DNA of 21,589 nt from 73-13 sp035555435 (GTDB lineage: Bacteria > Actinomycetota > Actinomycetes > Actinomycetales > Microbacteriaceae), in the NCBI GenBank assembly GCA_035555435.1, contig DATMGN010000024.1:1-21589 (forward strand). The letters run 5' to 3'. Both the position numbers and the translations under genes were made by a program. Positions within the stretch are counted from its first letter, which is position 1; every line of letters begins with the position of its first letter. Shown one piece after another: positions 15,063-21,176 of the stretch. Under the pieces are notes generated by a model. It worked only from the letters and a program-made list of their open reading frames with translations. It had not been told where the DNA came from and did no database searches.

Positions 15063-15973
15063 TTGGGGGGAGCGGTGAAGCCGCGGCCGATCGTCTTGAG
15101 CGCGTCCGTCAGCTCGCTCGGGATGACCCACAGCTTGTTCGAGTCGCCCTCGGCGAGCTTCGGGAGCGTCTGCAGGTACTGATAGGCGAGGAGCTTCTCG
15201 TCGGGGTCGCCAGCGTGGATCGCGCCGAAGACGGTCTCGATCGCCTCCGCCTCGCCCTTGGCGCGCAGCACGGCGGCCTGGGCATCGCCCTCCGCCTCGA
15301 GGATCGCGGCCTGCCGCTTGCCCTCGGCCTGGAGGATCGCCGACTGCTTCGTGCCCTCGGCCGTCAGAATCGCGGCCCGGCGATCGCGTTCTGCCCGCAT
15401 CTGCTGCTCCATGGAGGACTGGATCGAGGCGGGCGGGTCGATCGCCTTGAGCTCGACGCGCCCGACCCGGATGCCCCACTTGCCGGTCGCCTCGTCGAGC
15501 ACGATCCGCAGCTGCGAGTTGATCGAGTCGCGGCTCGTGAGCACCTCCTCGAGGTCGAGCCCGCCGACGACGTTGCGCAGCGTCGTCGTCGTGAGCTGCT
15601 CGACCGCGGCGAGATAGTTCGCGATCTCGTACGTCGCGGCGCGCGCGTCCGTCACCTGGAAGTAGATGACGGTGTCGATCGAGACGACGAGATTGTCCTC
15701 GGTGATGACGGGCTGCGGTGCGAACGTGACGACCTGCTCGCGCATGTCCACGAGCGGCCGCAGCCGGTCGATGAACGGCACGAGCATGTTGAGGCCGGGC
15801 GCGAGCGTCTTCTGGTAGCGCCCGAGGCGCTCGACGATGCCCGCGTAGGCCTGCGGGATGATCCGGATCGCCTTGAAGATCGTCGTGATGACGAAGATCG
15901 CGAGGACGATGAGCAGCGCGATGATGAAGAGCTGACCGATGACATCCCCGAGCGGCTTGCTGAAGTCGAACAT
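15059..15973 (-). CDS. SPFH/band-7 (stomatin-like) membrane protein
   Basis: Member of the stomatin/prohibitin (QmcA-like) family, which forms oligomeric membrane scaffolds linked to microdomains and protease control. The 304-residue protein has one N-terminal membrane helix (about 11-32), then the SPFH domain (about 38-190) with PQAYAGIVERLGRYQKTLAPG, VITEDNLVVSIDTVIYFQV and the family LTTTTLRNVVGGLDLEEVLTSRD stretch (both quoted in part). It is followed by an Ala/Glu-rich coiled coil with four 11-residue repeats at 200-243, and a conserved C-terminal segment (YQYLQTLPKLAEGDSNKLWV). The ATG overlaps the nfeD stop by one base (TGATG), and GGAAGGG lies upstream. Pairing with an NfeD-like partner is the classic arrangement for this family. 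Confidence 0.94.
   Translation of the reverse strand: MFDFSKPLGDVIGQLFIIALLIVLAIFVITTIFKAIRIIPQAYAGIVERLGRYQKTLAPGLNMLVPFIDRLRPLVDMREQVVTFAPQPVITEDNLVVSIDTVIYFQVTDARAATYEIANYLAAVEQLTTTTLRNVVGGLDLEEVLTSRDSINSQLRIVLDEATGKWGIRVGRVELKAIDPPASIQSSMEQQMRAERDRRAAILTAEGTKQSAILQAEGKRQAAILEAEGDAQAAVLRAKGEAEAIETVFGAIHAGDPDEKLLAYQYLQTLPKLAEGDSNKLWVIPSELTDALKTIGRGFTAPPK
15245..15376 (-). repeat. Four 11-residue coiled-coil repeats in the SPFH protein
   Basis: Residues 200-243 read as four consecutive 11-residue units: AAILTAEGTKQ, SAILQAEGKRQ, AAILEAEGDAQ and AAVLRAKGEAE. The hydrophobic Ile/Leu/Val positions and the Glu/Lys-Gly pair recur in register. This is the hendecad coiled coil through which SPFH proteins oligomerise. 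Confidence 0.85.
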
Positions 15974-16443
15974 CAGGATTTCCCTTCCTCGTTGCGGGTC
16001 GCCGGCGCGATGATGACGGTCGCGCCTCGGACCTCGAGCACGACGACCGGATCACCGATGGTCGCCGCCGCGCCCGGCGCGAGCCGCGCGGTCCACGTCT
16101 CGCCGTTCTCGAGCTTGACCTCGCCGACCTCGTCGACGAACGCGGTCGTGACGCGGCCGCGCTGCTGCGCGATCGCGTCGATGTTGTGCCGGGTGGTGTC
16201 CTGATGCTTGCGCAGCGCCCGCAGCAGGAGTGGTCGGATGGTGAACAGCAGCAGACCGGAGATGACGGCGGCGAGCGCGATCTGGAGCCACCATGGTCCG
16301 CCCGCGAGCGTCGTGCCGAGGCCGCCGACGAGCGTCCCGGTCGCGATCATCGCGAAGGTGAACTCGAGCGTGATGAGCTCGATGATGACGCAGACGATCG
16401 CGATGCAGAGCCAGACGAGCCACGTCCACTGGGTCAGGTCCAC
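15973..16443 (-). CDS. NfeD-like membrane protein (OB-fold)
   Basis: Short-form NfeD-family protein, the usual partner of SPFH/stomatin-like proteins. The 156-residue protein has an opening Trp-rich stretch (LTQWTWLVWL), three predicted membrane helices within about residues 5-80 (IVCVIIELITLEF, MIATGTLVGGLGTTLAGG, IALAAVISGLLLF), and a C-terminal OB-fold-like domain with GRVTTAFVDEVGEVKLENG (the usual conserved Gly-x-Val...Gly pattern) and DPVVVLEVRGATVIIAP at the end. I chose GTG 16443 because GGAAGGGG lies just upstream and the frame before it has no family sequence; a further upstream start near 16623 would overlap the divergent SDR gene by more than 120 nt. First gene of a three-gene operon with the SPFH protein and the phosphodiesterase. 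Confidence 0.9.
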   Translation of the reverse strand: MDLTQWTWLVWLCIAIVCVIIELITLEFTFAMIATGTLVGGLGTTLAGGPWWLQIALAAVISGLLLFTIRPLLLRALRKHQDTTRHNIDAIAQQRGRVTTAFVDEVGEVKLENGETWTARLAPGAAATIGDPVVVLEVRGATVIIAPATRNEEGKS

Positions 16444-16465
16444 GACGGCACCCCTTCCTGCTTCG

Positions 16466-16491
16466 AGCCTATCCGCGCGCTGGGCTAGGGT
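16466..16491. promoter_or_regulatory. Divergent -10 boxes for nfeD and the SDR gene
   Basis: Minus-strand TAGGCT (16471-16466) would yield an nfeD leader of about 16 nt with its GGAAGGGG ribosome site. Plus-strand TAGGGT (16486-16491) ends 7 nt before the SDR gene GTG, predicting a leaderless message. The boxes are 14 bp apart, so the two promoters share one short control region. Confidence 0.45.
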
Positions 16492-16498
16492 CGACGTC

Positions 16499-17257
16499 GT
16501 GACCGAAGCTCTCGCTCCTGGATCCCTCACCGGTCGACGCGCCCTCGTCACGGGCTCCTCCCGCGGCATCGGCGCCGACACGGCGAAGCTGCTCGCCGCC
16601 GCGGGCGCCGAGGTGTACGTCAACTACCGCAGCAAGGCCCCGCGCGCGCAGAAGCTCGTCGACGAGATCCTCGCCGGCGGGGGAGCGGCCCACGCGGTCG
16701 GGGCCGATCTGACGGACGCCGAATCGGTCGCCGCGTTCGCCGCGACGGTCGCCGAGGGCGGGCCGCTCGACATCCTCGTGCTCAATGCCTCCGGCGGCAT
16801 GGAGGCCGGCATGGGGGAGGACTACGCGATGCGGCTCAACCGCGATGCGCAGGTCGCGTTCCTCTCGGCGATGCGACCGCTGCTGCGCCATGGCAGCCGC
16901 GTCGTGTTCGTCACGAGCCATCAGGCCCACTTCATCCGCACGACGCCGACCATGCCGGAGTACGAGCCGGTCGCGCGCTCGAAGCGGGCAGGGGAGGACG
17001 CGCTGCGCGCGCTCATCCCGGAGCTCGAGGCCGACGGCATCGGCTTCGTCGTCGTGTCCGGCGACATGATCGAGGGCACGATCACGGCGACGCTCCTCGA
17101 GCGCGCGAACCCGGGCGCGATCGCCTCGCGCCGCGAGTCGGCGGGCCGGCTCTACAACGTGGGCGAGTTCGCCCGCGAGGTCGCCCTCGCCGCCATCCAG
17201 CCGGTCCCGCGCGACCACACCTGGTACGTCGGCGACACGAGCGACTTCGCGAGCTGA
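16499..17257 (+). CDS. SDR-family oxidoreductase with atypical active site
   Basis: Short-chain dehydrogenase/reductase fold, NAD(P)-binding, substrate unknown. The 252-residue protein has the dinucleotide motif TGSSRGIG (18-25), an acidic end of strand 4 (GADLTD), LVLNASGG in place of the usual NNAG, and Ser140 in VTSHQAH. The expected Tyr-x-x-x-Lys pair is not in register: the sequence reads YEPVARSKRAGED with Tyr155 and Lys162 seven apart, and Val158 where the catalytic Tyr should be. It may therefore use a shifted geometry or be a non-catalytic or altered SDR. Start GTG 16499 follows a TAGGGT box by 7 nt and precedes the fold by 12 residues. The Nudix gene follows after 11 nt, so they probably form one transcript. 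Confidence 0.9.
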   Translation: MTEALAPGSLTGRRALVTGSSRGIGADTAKLLAAAGAEVYVNYRSKAPRAQKLVDEILAGGGAAHAVGADLTDAESVAAFAATVAEGGPLDILVLNASGGMEAGMGEDYAMRLNRDAQVAFLSAMRPLLRHGSRVVFVTSHQAHFIRTTPTMPEYEPVARSKRAGEDALRALIPELEADGIGFVVVSGDMIEGTITATLLERANPGAIASRRESAGRLYNVGEFAREVALAAIQPVPRDHTWYVGDTSDFAS

Positions 17258-17268
17258 GCCGGGGCGCG

Positions 17269-17724
17269 GTGGGCGACGGGAGCACGCGGCATGCGAGCCG
17301 CATCCTGCTCTACGAGCCGGACGGTCGCGTTCTGCTGTTCCTCGAGGAGTTCCCGGACCTGCCGGGCCGGGCGAAATGGATCACGCCGGGCGGCGGCGCG
17401 GAGCCGGGCGAGTCGCCCCACGAGACAGCGGTGCGCGAGCTCTTCGAGGAGACGGGCCTGCTCGTCCCGAATCTCGGCCCGATCGTCCATTCTTATGGAT
17501 TTCCTGTAAACCGTGCGGGCGCACGGCATTCGTTCTCGCACTGGGACTTCTTCGTGCACCGTGTCGACGCGCCGTTCGAGCCGTCGCACGAGTTCTGGAC
17601 CGCCGAGGAGCACGACACGGTCAAGGCGATCGACTGGTGGTCGGCGGACATGTTGCGCGACGCCGCGCAGGGCTACGCGCCGTTCGACCTCACGGAGCTC
17701 ATCGAACGGTTCCGCCCGGAGTGA
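17269..17724 (+). CDS. Nudix hydrolase
   Basis: Hydrolase for a nucleoside diphosphate linked to another group; the substrate is not evident. The 151-residue protein has a complete Nudix box at residues 42-64, matching G-x5-E-x7-REUxEExGU (RELFEETGL at its centre), preceded by KWITPGG as in MutT/ADP-ribose types. The GTG start at 17269 is the first in-frame start after the SDR stop and has only a weak GGGGC upstream, so it probably depends on readthrough from the SDR gene. Codons 17491-17508 (Ser-Tyr-Gly-Phe-Pro-Val) all end in A or T, unlike the rest of the gene. The C-terminal half carries Trp-rich segments (HWDFFVHRV, IDWWSADML). Confidence 0.93.
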   Translation: MGDGSTRHASRILLYEPDGRVLLFLEEFPDLPGRAKWITPGGGAEPGESPHETAVRELFEETGLLVPNLGPIVHSYGFPVNRAGARHSFSHWDFFVHRVDAPFEPSHEFWTAEEHDTVKAIDWWSADMLRDAAQGYAPFDLTELIERFRPE

Positions 17725-17858
17725 GAACGCGCTCGGCCCGTGCGGCAGACCGCAGGAGATCCGGCGACTGTAGGAGATTGCGGGGCTGAACTCTACTTGA
17801 TCCGCCGAATGTCCTTCATCGGAATAGCTGATAATCATCATTATGTCAGATTGCTGAT
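17725..17858. other. Convergent intergenic region with an AT-rich patch
   Basis: This 134-nt spacer lies between the Nudix gene and the convergent GAP-family gene and is the longest non-coding stretch here. From 17790 to 17859 I count 28 G/C in 70 bases (40%), far below the surroundings. The patch includes ATAAT-CATC-ATTAT (17831-17844). No open frame of note, tRNA, or transposon end is visible in it. Confidence 0.7.
17741..17754 (+). terminator. Possible weak terminator after the Nudix gene
   Basis: TGCGG (17741-17745) pairs with CCGCA (17750-17754) around a CAGA loop, 16 nt after the Nudix stop. The stem is only 5 bp and has no U-tract, so this is a weak call. Confidence 0.25.
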
Positions 17859-18527
17859 TCAGAGCCTGCTGAGCCCATCCCCGATCATCACGATCCCGAT
17901 GAGCCCGCCGACGACGAGCGAGAGCACGCGGCCGTGCTGCGTGATGAAGCGCTTCACCGACATGAGCCAGCGACGCGCGCGCATCGGATTGGCGAGCGTG
18001 AAGATGACGGGCACCGCGACCGTCGAGACCGACACGAGCGTGTAGATGCCGACCGCGATGAGTGCGGTGCCGAGGTCGAAGTCGGCCTTCGCGATCGCGA
18101 CACCGGCCCCCGCGGACAGCAGCAGCGCCTTCGGCCGCAGGCTCATGAGGAGACCGACACCGAGCGCGCTCCACATCGGTGTGCGATCCAGCGCACGAGT
18201 CCAGCGCCCAGATCGGCCAGTCGGCGCCGGGCGGCGGAAGAACGCGATGAGTCCGTACGCGATGAGGGCCGCGCCGAGCAGGATCTCCCCTGCGACGATC
18301 AGGCCGCTTCGCGGGGAGCCGGCGGATTGCGGGATCGCGCCGATGCCGAGACTGAGCCCGAAGGTCACCGCGAACACGCCGACCGTGAGCCCGATGAGGT
18401 AGGCGAGCCCGTTGCCGCGTCCCCGCCGCGAGAGCAGGATGACCGTCACGACGGCAAGCGGCACGGTGCTGAGCGCCGTCGCGGCCGCGAGTGGCAGCAG
18501 GAGACCGATCGTGCCGATCAAGCCCAT
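17859..18527 (-). CDS. GAP-family (Sap-like) membrane protein
   Basis: Integral membrane protein resembling the GAP / sulfolipid-1-addressing (Sap) family, related in layout to LysE-type exporters; the transported molecule is unknown. The 222-residue protein has about six hydrophobic segments, opening IGTIGLLLPLAAATALSTVP, then a basic loop SRRGRGN. A second half begins near LGVGLLMSLRPKALLLSAGAG; this short Arg-Pro-Lys segment is typical of the family. The ATG at 18527 lies 13 nt after the sulfurtransferase stop on the same strand, so the two probably share a transcript. The link between the two functions is not obvious. The gene ends in an AT-rich convergent spacer. Confidence 0.82.
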   Translation of the reverse strand: MGLIGTIGLLLPLAAATALSTVPLAVVTVILLSRRGRGNGLAYLIGLTVGVFAVTFGLSLGIGAIPQSAGSPRSGLIVAGEILLGAALIAYGLIAFFRRPAPTGRSGRWTRALDRTPMWSALGVGLLMSLRPKALLLSAGAGVAIAKADFDLGTALIAVGIYTLVSVSTVAVPVIFTLANPMRARRWLMSVKRFITQHGRVLSLVVGGLIGIVMIGDGLSRL

Positions 18528-18540
18528 TCGGGACGCGCCG

Positions 18541-19374
18541 CTACGAGGCCACGAGCGGACGTGCCGGATCCGCCGTCCAGGCGTTCTTCGAGCCGTCGTA
18601 GACGGCGACGTCGCTGCGGCCGAGCTCCTGCAGCGCGAACGTCACCGCGGTCGCCGCGATGCCGCCGCCGCAGTAGGCGACGGGCCGCACGCCGGGCTCG
18701 AGCGCCCCGACCGCCTGGAAGATCTCGCGCAGCTCCCCGACCGGCCGCAATGTCCCGTCCTCGCGGTAGAGCGACGCGGCCGGGACATTGACGGCACCCG
18801 GGATGTGCCCGCGCTCGTAGAGCTTCGCGTCGAGCGCCTCGATCAAGAGCACCGAGTCGTCATCCGTCGCCTCGAGTACCTGCTGCGTCGAGACGACGCG
18901 CTCGGGTCGGCGGCGCGCGGTGAACGAGCCCGCGGCGGGAGTGGGCCCCTCCCCTGGCGCGACAGGCAACCCGGCGGACTTCCAAGCCGCGAGCCCGCCG
19001 TCGAGCACGCGCACGTCATCGTGCCCCTCGAGCTGGAACTGCCACCACAGGCGCGTGGCCCAGATGCCGTTCACGGAGTCGTAGACGACGACGGTGTCCG
19101 CATCGTTGACGCCGAGCTCGGCAACCGCGGCGGCGAAATCCTCGGACGCCGCAGCGGCGAACGGCGCCTCTCCCCCGTGCTCGGTGAATCCCGGAGCCGT
19201 GAGATCGGCGAAGACGGCGCCCGGGATGTGCTCGGTCGCGAATGCGGCCGTGCCCGGCTCGATGAGCGGCTGCCCTTCGGGGAAGCTGAGGAAGACGGTC
19301 GCGTCGATGATGCGGAGCCCGGGCTCCCCGAGCCGCGCAGCGAGGTCGCCGGCGGCGATGCGGTTCGCGGACAT
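18541..19374 (-). CDS. Two-domain sulfurtransferase (rhodanese / 3-mercaptopyruvate type)
   Basis: Transfers sulfane sulfur from thiosulfate or 3-mercaptopyruvate to an acceptor such as cyanide or a thiol; cytosolic. The 277-residue protein has two rhodanese domains: an N-terminal, non-catalytic one (about 10-130, with IIDATVFLSFPEG, HIPGAVFADL and DTVVVYDS) and a catalytic one (about 150-277). The latter has LIEALDAKLYERGHIPGAVN (in part), and the active loop with Cys235 in YCGGGIAATA. The tail VYDGSKNAWTADPARPL is typical. The loop CGGGIA lacks clear specificity residues, so donor preference is open. I chose ATG 19374 because it begins right at the domain and lies 6 nt after a TACGCT box; an upstream in-frame ATG at 19410 would add 12 residues across that box. 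Confidence 0.93.
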   Translation of the reverse strand: MSANRIAAGDLAARLGEPGLRIIDATVFLSFPEGQPLIEPGTAAFATEHIPGAVFADLTAPGFTEHGGEAPFAAAASEDFAAAVAELGVNDADTVVVYDSVNGIWATRLWWQFQLEGHDDVRVLDGGLAAWKSAGLPVAPGEGPTPAAGSFTARRRPERVVSTQQVLEATDDDSVLLIEALDAKLYERGHIPGAVNVPAASLYREDGTLRPVGELREIFQAVGALEPGVRPVAYCGGGIAATAVTFALQELGRSDVAVYDGSKNAWTADPARPLVAS

Positions 19375-19380
19375 GACTGG

Positions 19381-19420
19381 AGCGTAGCAAGACGGGGTGT
19401 CCAGACTCATGCGGGAGAAT
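19381..19420. promoter_or_regulatory. Divergent promoters of the sulfurtransferase and zinc-ribbon SDR genes
   Basis: On the minus strand TACGCT (19386-19381) ends 6 nt before the sulfurtransferase ATG, a leaderless arrangement. On the plus strand the best candidate is GAGAAT (19415-19420), 8 nt before the GTG of the SDR fusion gene; it departs from TAnnnT at the first base and is less certain. Confidence 0.4.
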
Positions 19421-19428
19421 GTTTCCCC

Positions 19429-20898
19429 GTGTCCTCAGACGACCCCTATCCGCCGAGCGGACTCGACCCCGCCGAGCTCGCCGCGACACTTCGAGTGCTC
19501 GAGCAGCTCGCCGAGATCGACCACGATCACCCCGACTTCGTCGCCGTGCGGCGCGCCACCGCCCACATGTTCAAGCAGGTCAAGGTCGCACGCCGGCTCG
19601 CGACCCGGGCCCGGATCCAGGAGCACGACCGCGCGGTCGTCGCCGCGACCGCGACCGGCGCCCCGGACCGCATCGACGACGAGACCCGCGGCATCCCGCT
19701 CGCGGTCTCCACGAGACAGCCGACCGCCGGCGTGCTGCTCAAGGCGCGCGCCTGCTACATCTGCAAGCAGGACTACACCCTCGTCGACGCGTTCTATCAC
19801 CAGCTGTGCCCGACCTGCGCGGCGATGAGCCATGCGAAGCGCGACGCGCGCACGGACCTGCGCGGCAAGCGCGCGCTGCTGACCGGCGGCCGGGCGAAGA
19901 TCGGCATGTACATCGCGCTTCGGCTGCTGCGCGACGGGGCCCACACGACGATCACGACCCGGTTCCCCCGTGACGCGGTGCGCCGCTTCACGAGCCTGCC
20001 TGACTCTGCGCAGTGGATCGACCGACTGCGGGTCGTCGGCATCGACCTGCGCGATCCCGCGCAGGTCATCGCACTCGCCGAGGACGTCGCGTCGCAGGGG
20101 CCGCTCGACATCCTCATCAACAACGCGGCCCAGACCGTGCGCCGCTCCCCCGGCGCCTACCAGCCGCTCGTCGACGCCGAGCTCGCCCCACTCCCCGACG
20201 GCCCGCTGCCCGAGCTGCAGACCTTCGGGCACACGAACGACCCGCACCCCCAGGCGCTCGCGCGCTCGGTCGAGGCGCACCCGATCCTCGCGAGCGCGGC
20301 GGCGAAGGCCGAGGAGCTGACGCAGCAGGCGCTCGCGGCCGGCTCCTCGTCGCTCGAGCGGCTCGCGGCGGGGACGGCGATCGACGCCGGGGGTCTCCTC
20401 CCCGACCTCGCCGACATCAATTCCTGGACGCAGAGCGTCGACGCCGTCGATCCGCTCGAGATGCTCGAGGTCCAGCTCGCGAACGAGACGGCGCCGTTCA
20501 TCCTCATCTCGAAGCTGCGCGCGAGCCTCGCCGCGGCGAGGGCTCGCCGCACGTACATCGTCAACGTGAGCGCGATGGAGGGCGTCTTCGGCCGCGGCTA
20601 CAAGGGTCCCGGCCACCCCCACACCAATATGGCGAAGGCCGCGGTCAATATGCTGACGCGCACGAGCGCGCGTGAGCTCTTCGAGACCGACGGCATCCTC
20701 ATGACGAGCGTCGACACGGGCTGGATCACCGACGAGCGCCCGCACCCGACGAAGGTGCGGCTCGCCGAGGAGGGCTTCCACGCGCCGCTCGATCTCGTCG
20801 ACGGCGCGTCGAGGGTCTACGACCCGATCGTGCGGGGCGAGGCCGGCGAGGACCTCTTCGGGGTCTTCCTCAAGGACTACGCCCCCGGCTCCTGGTGA
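19429..20898 (+). CDS. Zinc-ribbon / SDR fusion oxidoreductase-like protein
   Basis: Large SDR-fold protein of unknown substrate, 489 residues. An N-terminal helical region (about 10-75) precedes a probable zinc ribbon, CYIC (Cys109, Cys112) and CPTC (Cys127, Cys130), and then the Rossmann domain with TGGRAKIG (152-159), the GIDLRDP strand, and LINNAAQTVRR. A long insert (about 250-345) with low-complexity Ala/Glu helices follows. Near the C-terminal end lie NVSAMEG (Ser381) and NMAKAAVNMLT (Lys403). The position four before Lys403 is Thr399, not Tyr, so the standard Tyr-x-x-x-Lys is missing; Tyr391 is the nearest tyrosine. GTG 19429 is supported by the -10-like GAGAAT; upstream open frame is antisense to the sulfurtransferase. 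The protein may bind a nucleotide without being a standard dehydrogenase. Confidence 0.9.
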   Translation: MSSDDPYPPSGLDPAELAATLRVLEQLAEIDHDHPDFVAVRRATAHMFKQVKVARRLATRARIQEHDRAVVAATATGAPDRIDDETRGIPLAVSTRQPTAGVLLKARACYICKQDYTLVDAFYHQLCPTCAAMSHAKRDARTDLRGKRALLTGGRAKIGMYIALRLLRDGAHTTITTRFPRDAVRRFTSLPDSAQWIDRLRVVGIDLRDPAQVIALAEDVASQGPLDILINNAAQTVRRSPGAYQPLVDAELAPLPDGPLPELQTFGHTNDPHPQALARSVEAHPILASAAAKAEELTQQALAAGSSSLERLAAGTAIDAGGLLPDLADINSWTQSVDAVDPLEMLEVQLANETAPFILISKLRASLAAARARRTYIVNVSAMEGVFGRGYKGPGHPHTNMAKAAVNMLTRTSARELFETDGILMTSVDTGWITDERPHPTKVRLAEEGFHAPLDLVDGASRVYDPIVRGEAGEDLFGVFLKDYAPGSW

Positions 20899-21146
20899 GC
20901 CTCGGGTGCCGGGCAGCGCATCAGCGTGCGACCGCCTGGCCCGCTGCGGTCGAAGACATGCAGCGCCATCGATGCGCCGCACAGCGGGCAGCGCTGCTCC
21001 TCGAGGGTCGGCTGGGGCTTCTCCTCCCCCTCGATGCCGATCTGCGCGGAGCCCTCGAAGAAGAAGAAGAACCGGTTCCAGGCTGCCCAGAAGCCCGGGA
21101 CGCCGTCCCACGGGGTTCTCGTCGACGGCATCCATACTTTGCGCAC
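20877..21146 (-). CDS. Small aromatic-rich zinc-ribbon-like protein, unknown function
   Basis: I do not assign a function. The 89-residue product has an aromatic N-terminal half (KVWMPSTRTPWDGVPGFW and a run of five Phe) and a C-terminal metal-site-like segment, CPLCGASMALHVF then MRCPAP, with three Cys and nearby His (H at HVF and at EAH). Such a half ribbon may bind zinc with a His ligand. The GTG start at 21146 is supported by TACACT ending 6 nt upstream. The 3' end overlaps the convergent SDR fusion gene by 22 nt. Starts of this gene and the divergent ohrR are only 30 bp apart. The coding density and the coherent Cys pattern argue that it is real, and similar small proteins occur in Microbacteriaceae as far as I recall. 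Confidence 0.75.
   Translation of the reverse strand: MRKVWMPSTRTPWDGVPGFWAAWNRFFFFFEGSAQIGIEGEEKPQPTLEEQRCPLCGASMALHVFDRSGPGGRTLMRCPAPEAHQEPGA
21057..21071 (-). repeat. (TTC)5 trinucleotide repeat encoding five Phe
   Basis: On the plus strand (GAA)5 at 21057-21071; on the coding minus strand five TTC codons in a row. Loss or gain of units would keep the frame, changing only the Phe run of the small zinc-ribbon-like protein. Confidence 0.8.
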
Positions 21147-21152
21147 GAACTA

Positions 21153-21169
21153 AGTGTATCCGATACCCT
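21153..21169. promoter_or_regulatory. Divergent leaderless promoters with a central palindrome (ohrR control region)
   Basis: Minus-strand TACACT (21158-21153) ends 6 nt before the GTG of the small zinc-ribbon gene; plus-strand TACCCT (21164-21169) ends 7 nt before the ohrR GTG. Between and across them lies the perfect palindrome GTATC-C-GATAC (21156-21166). A repressor such as OhrR bound here would block both promoters, so it is a good operator candidate. Confidence 0.5.
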
Positions 21170-21176
21170 TTGATTC

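Noticed and set aside
16444..16623. N-terminal extension of the NfeD-like protein
   Set aside because: It would overlap the divergent SDR gene and its promoter; GTG 16443 has a good ribosome site.
17831..17844. ATAAT-CATC-ATTAT dyad as a regulator binding site
   Set aside because: It lies between convergent gene ends where no promoter is expected, and its arms are short and AT-only.
19375..19410. Earlier ATG start for the sulfurtransferase
   Set aside because: It lies upstream of the TACGCT box and adds 12 residues unrelated to the rhodanese fold.
18412..19428. Upstream extension of the zinc-ribbon SDR frame to a start at 18412
   Set aside because: The extra 339 residues are antisense to the sulfurtransferase gene and have no domain; GTG 19429 gives a sensible N-terminus.
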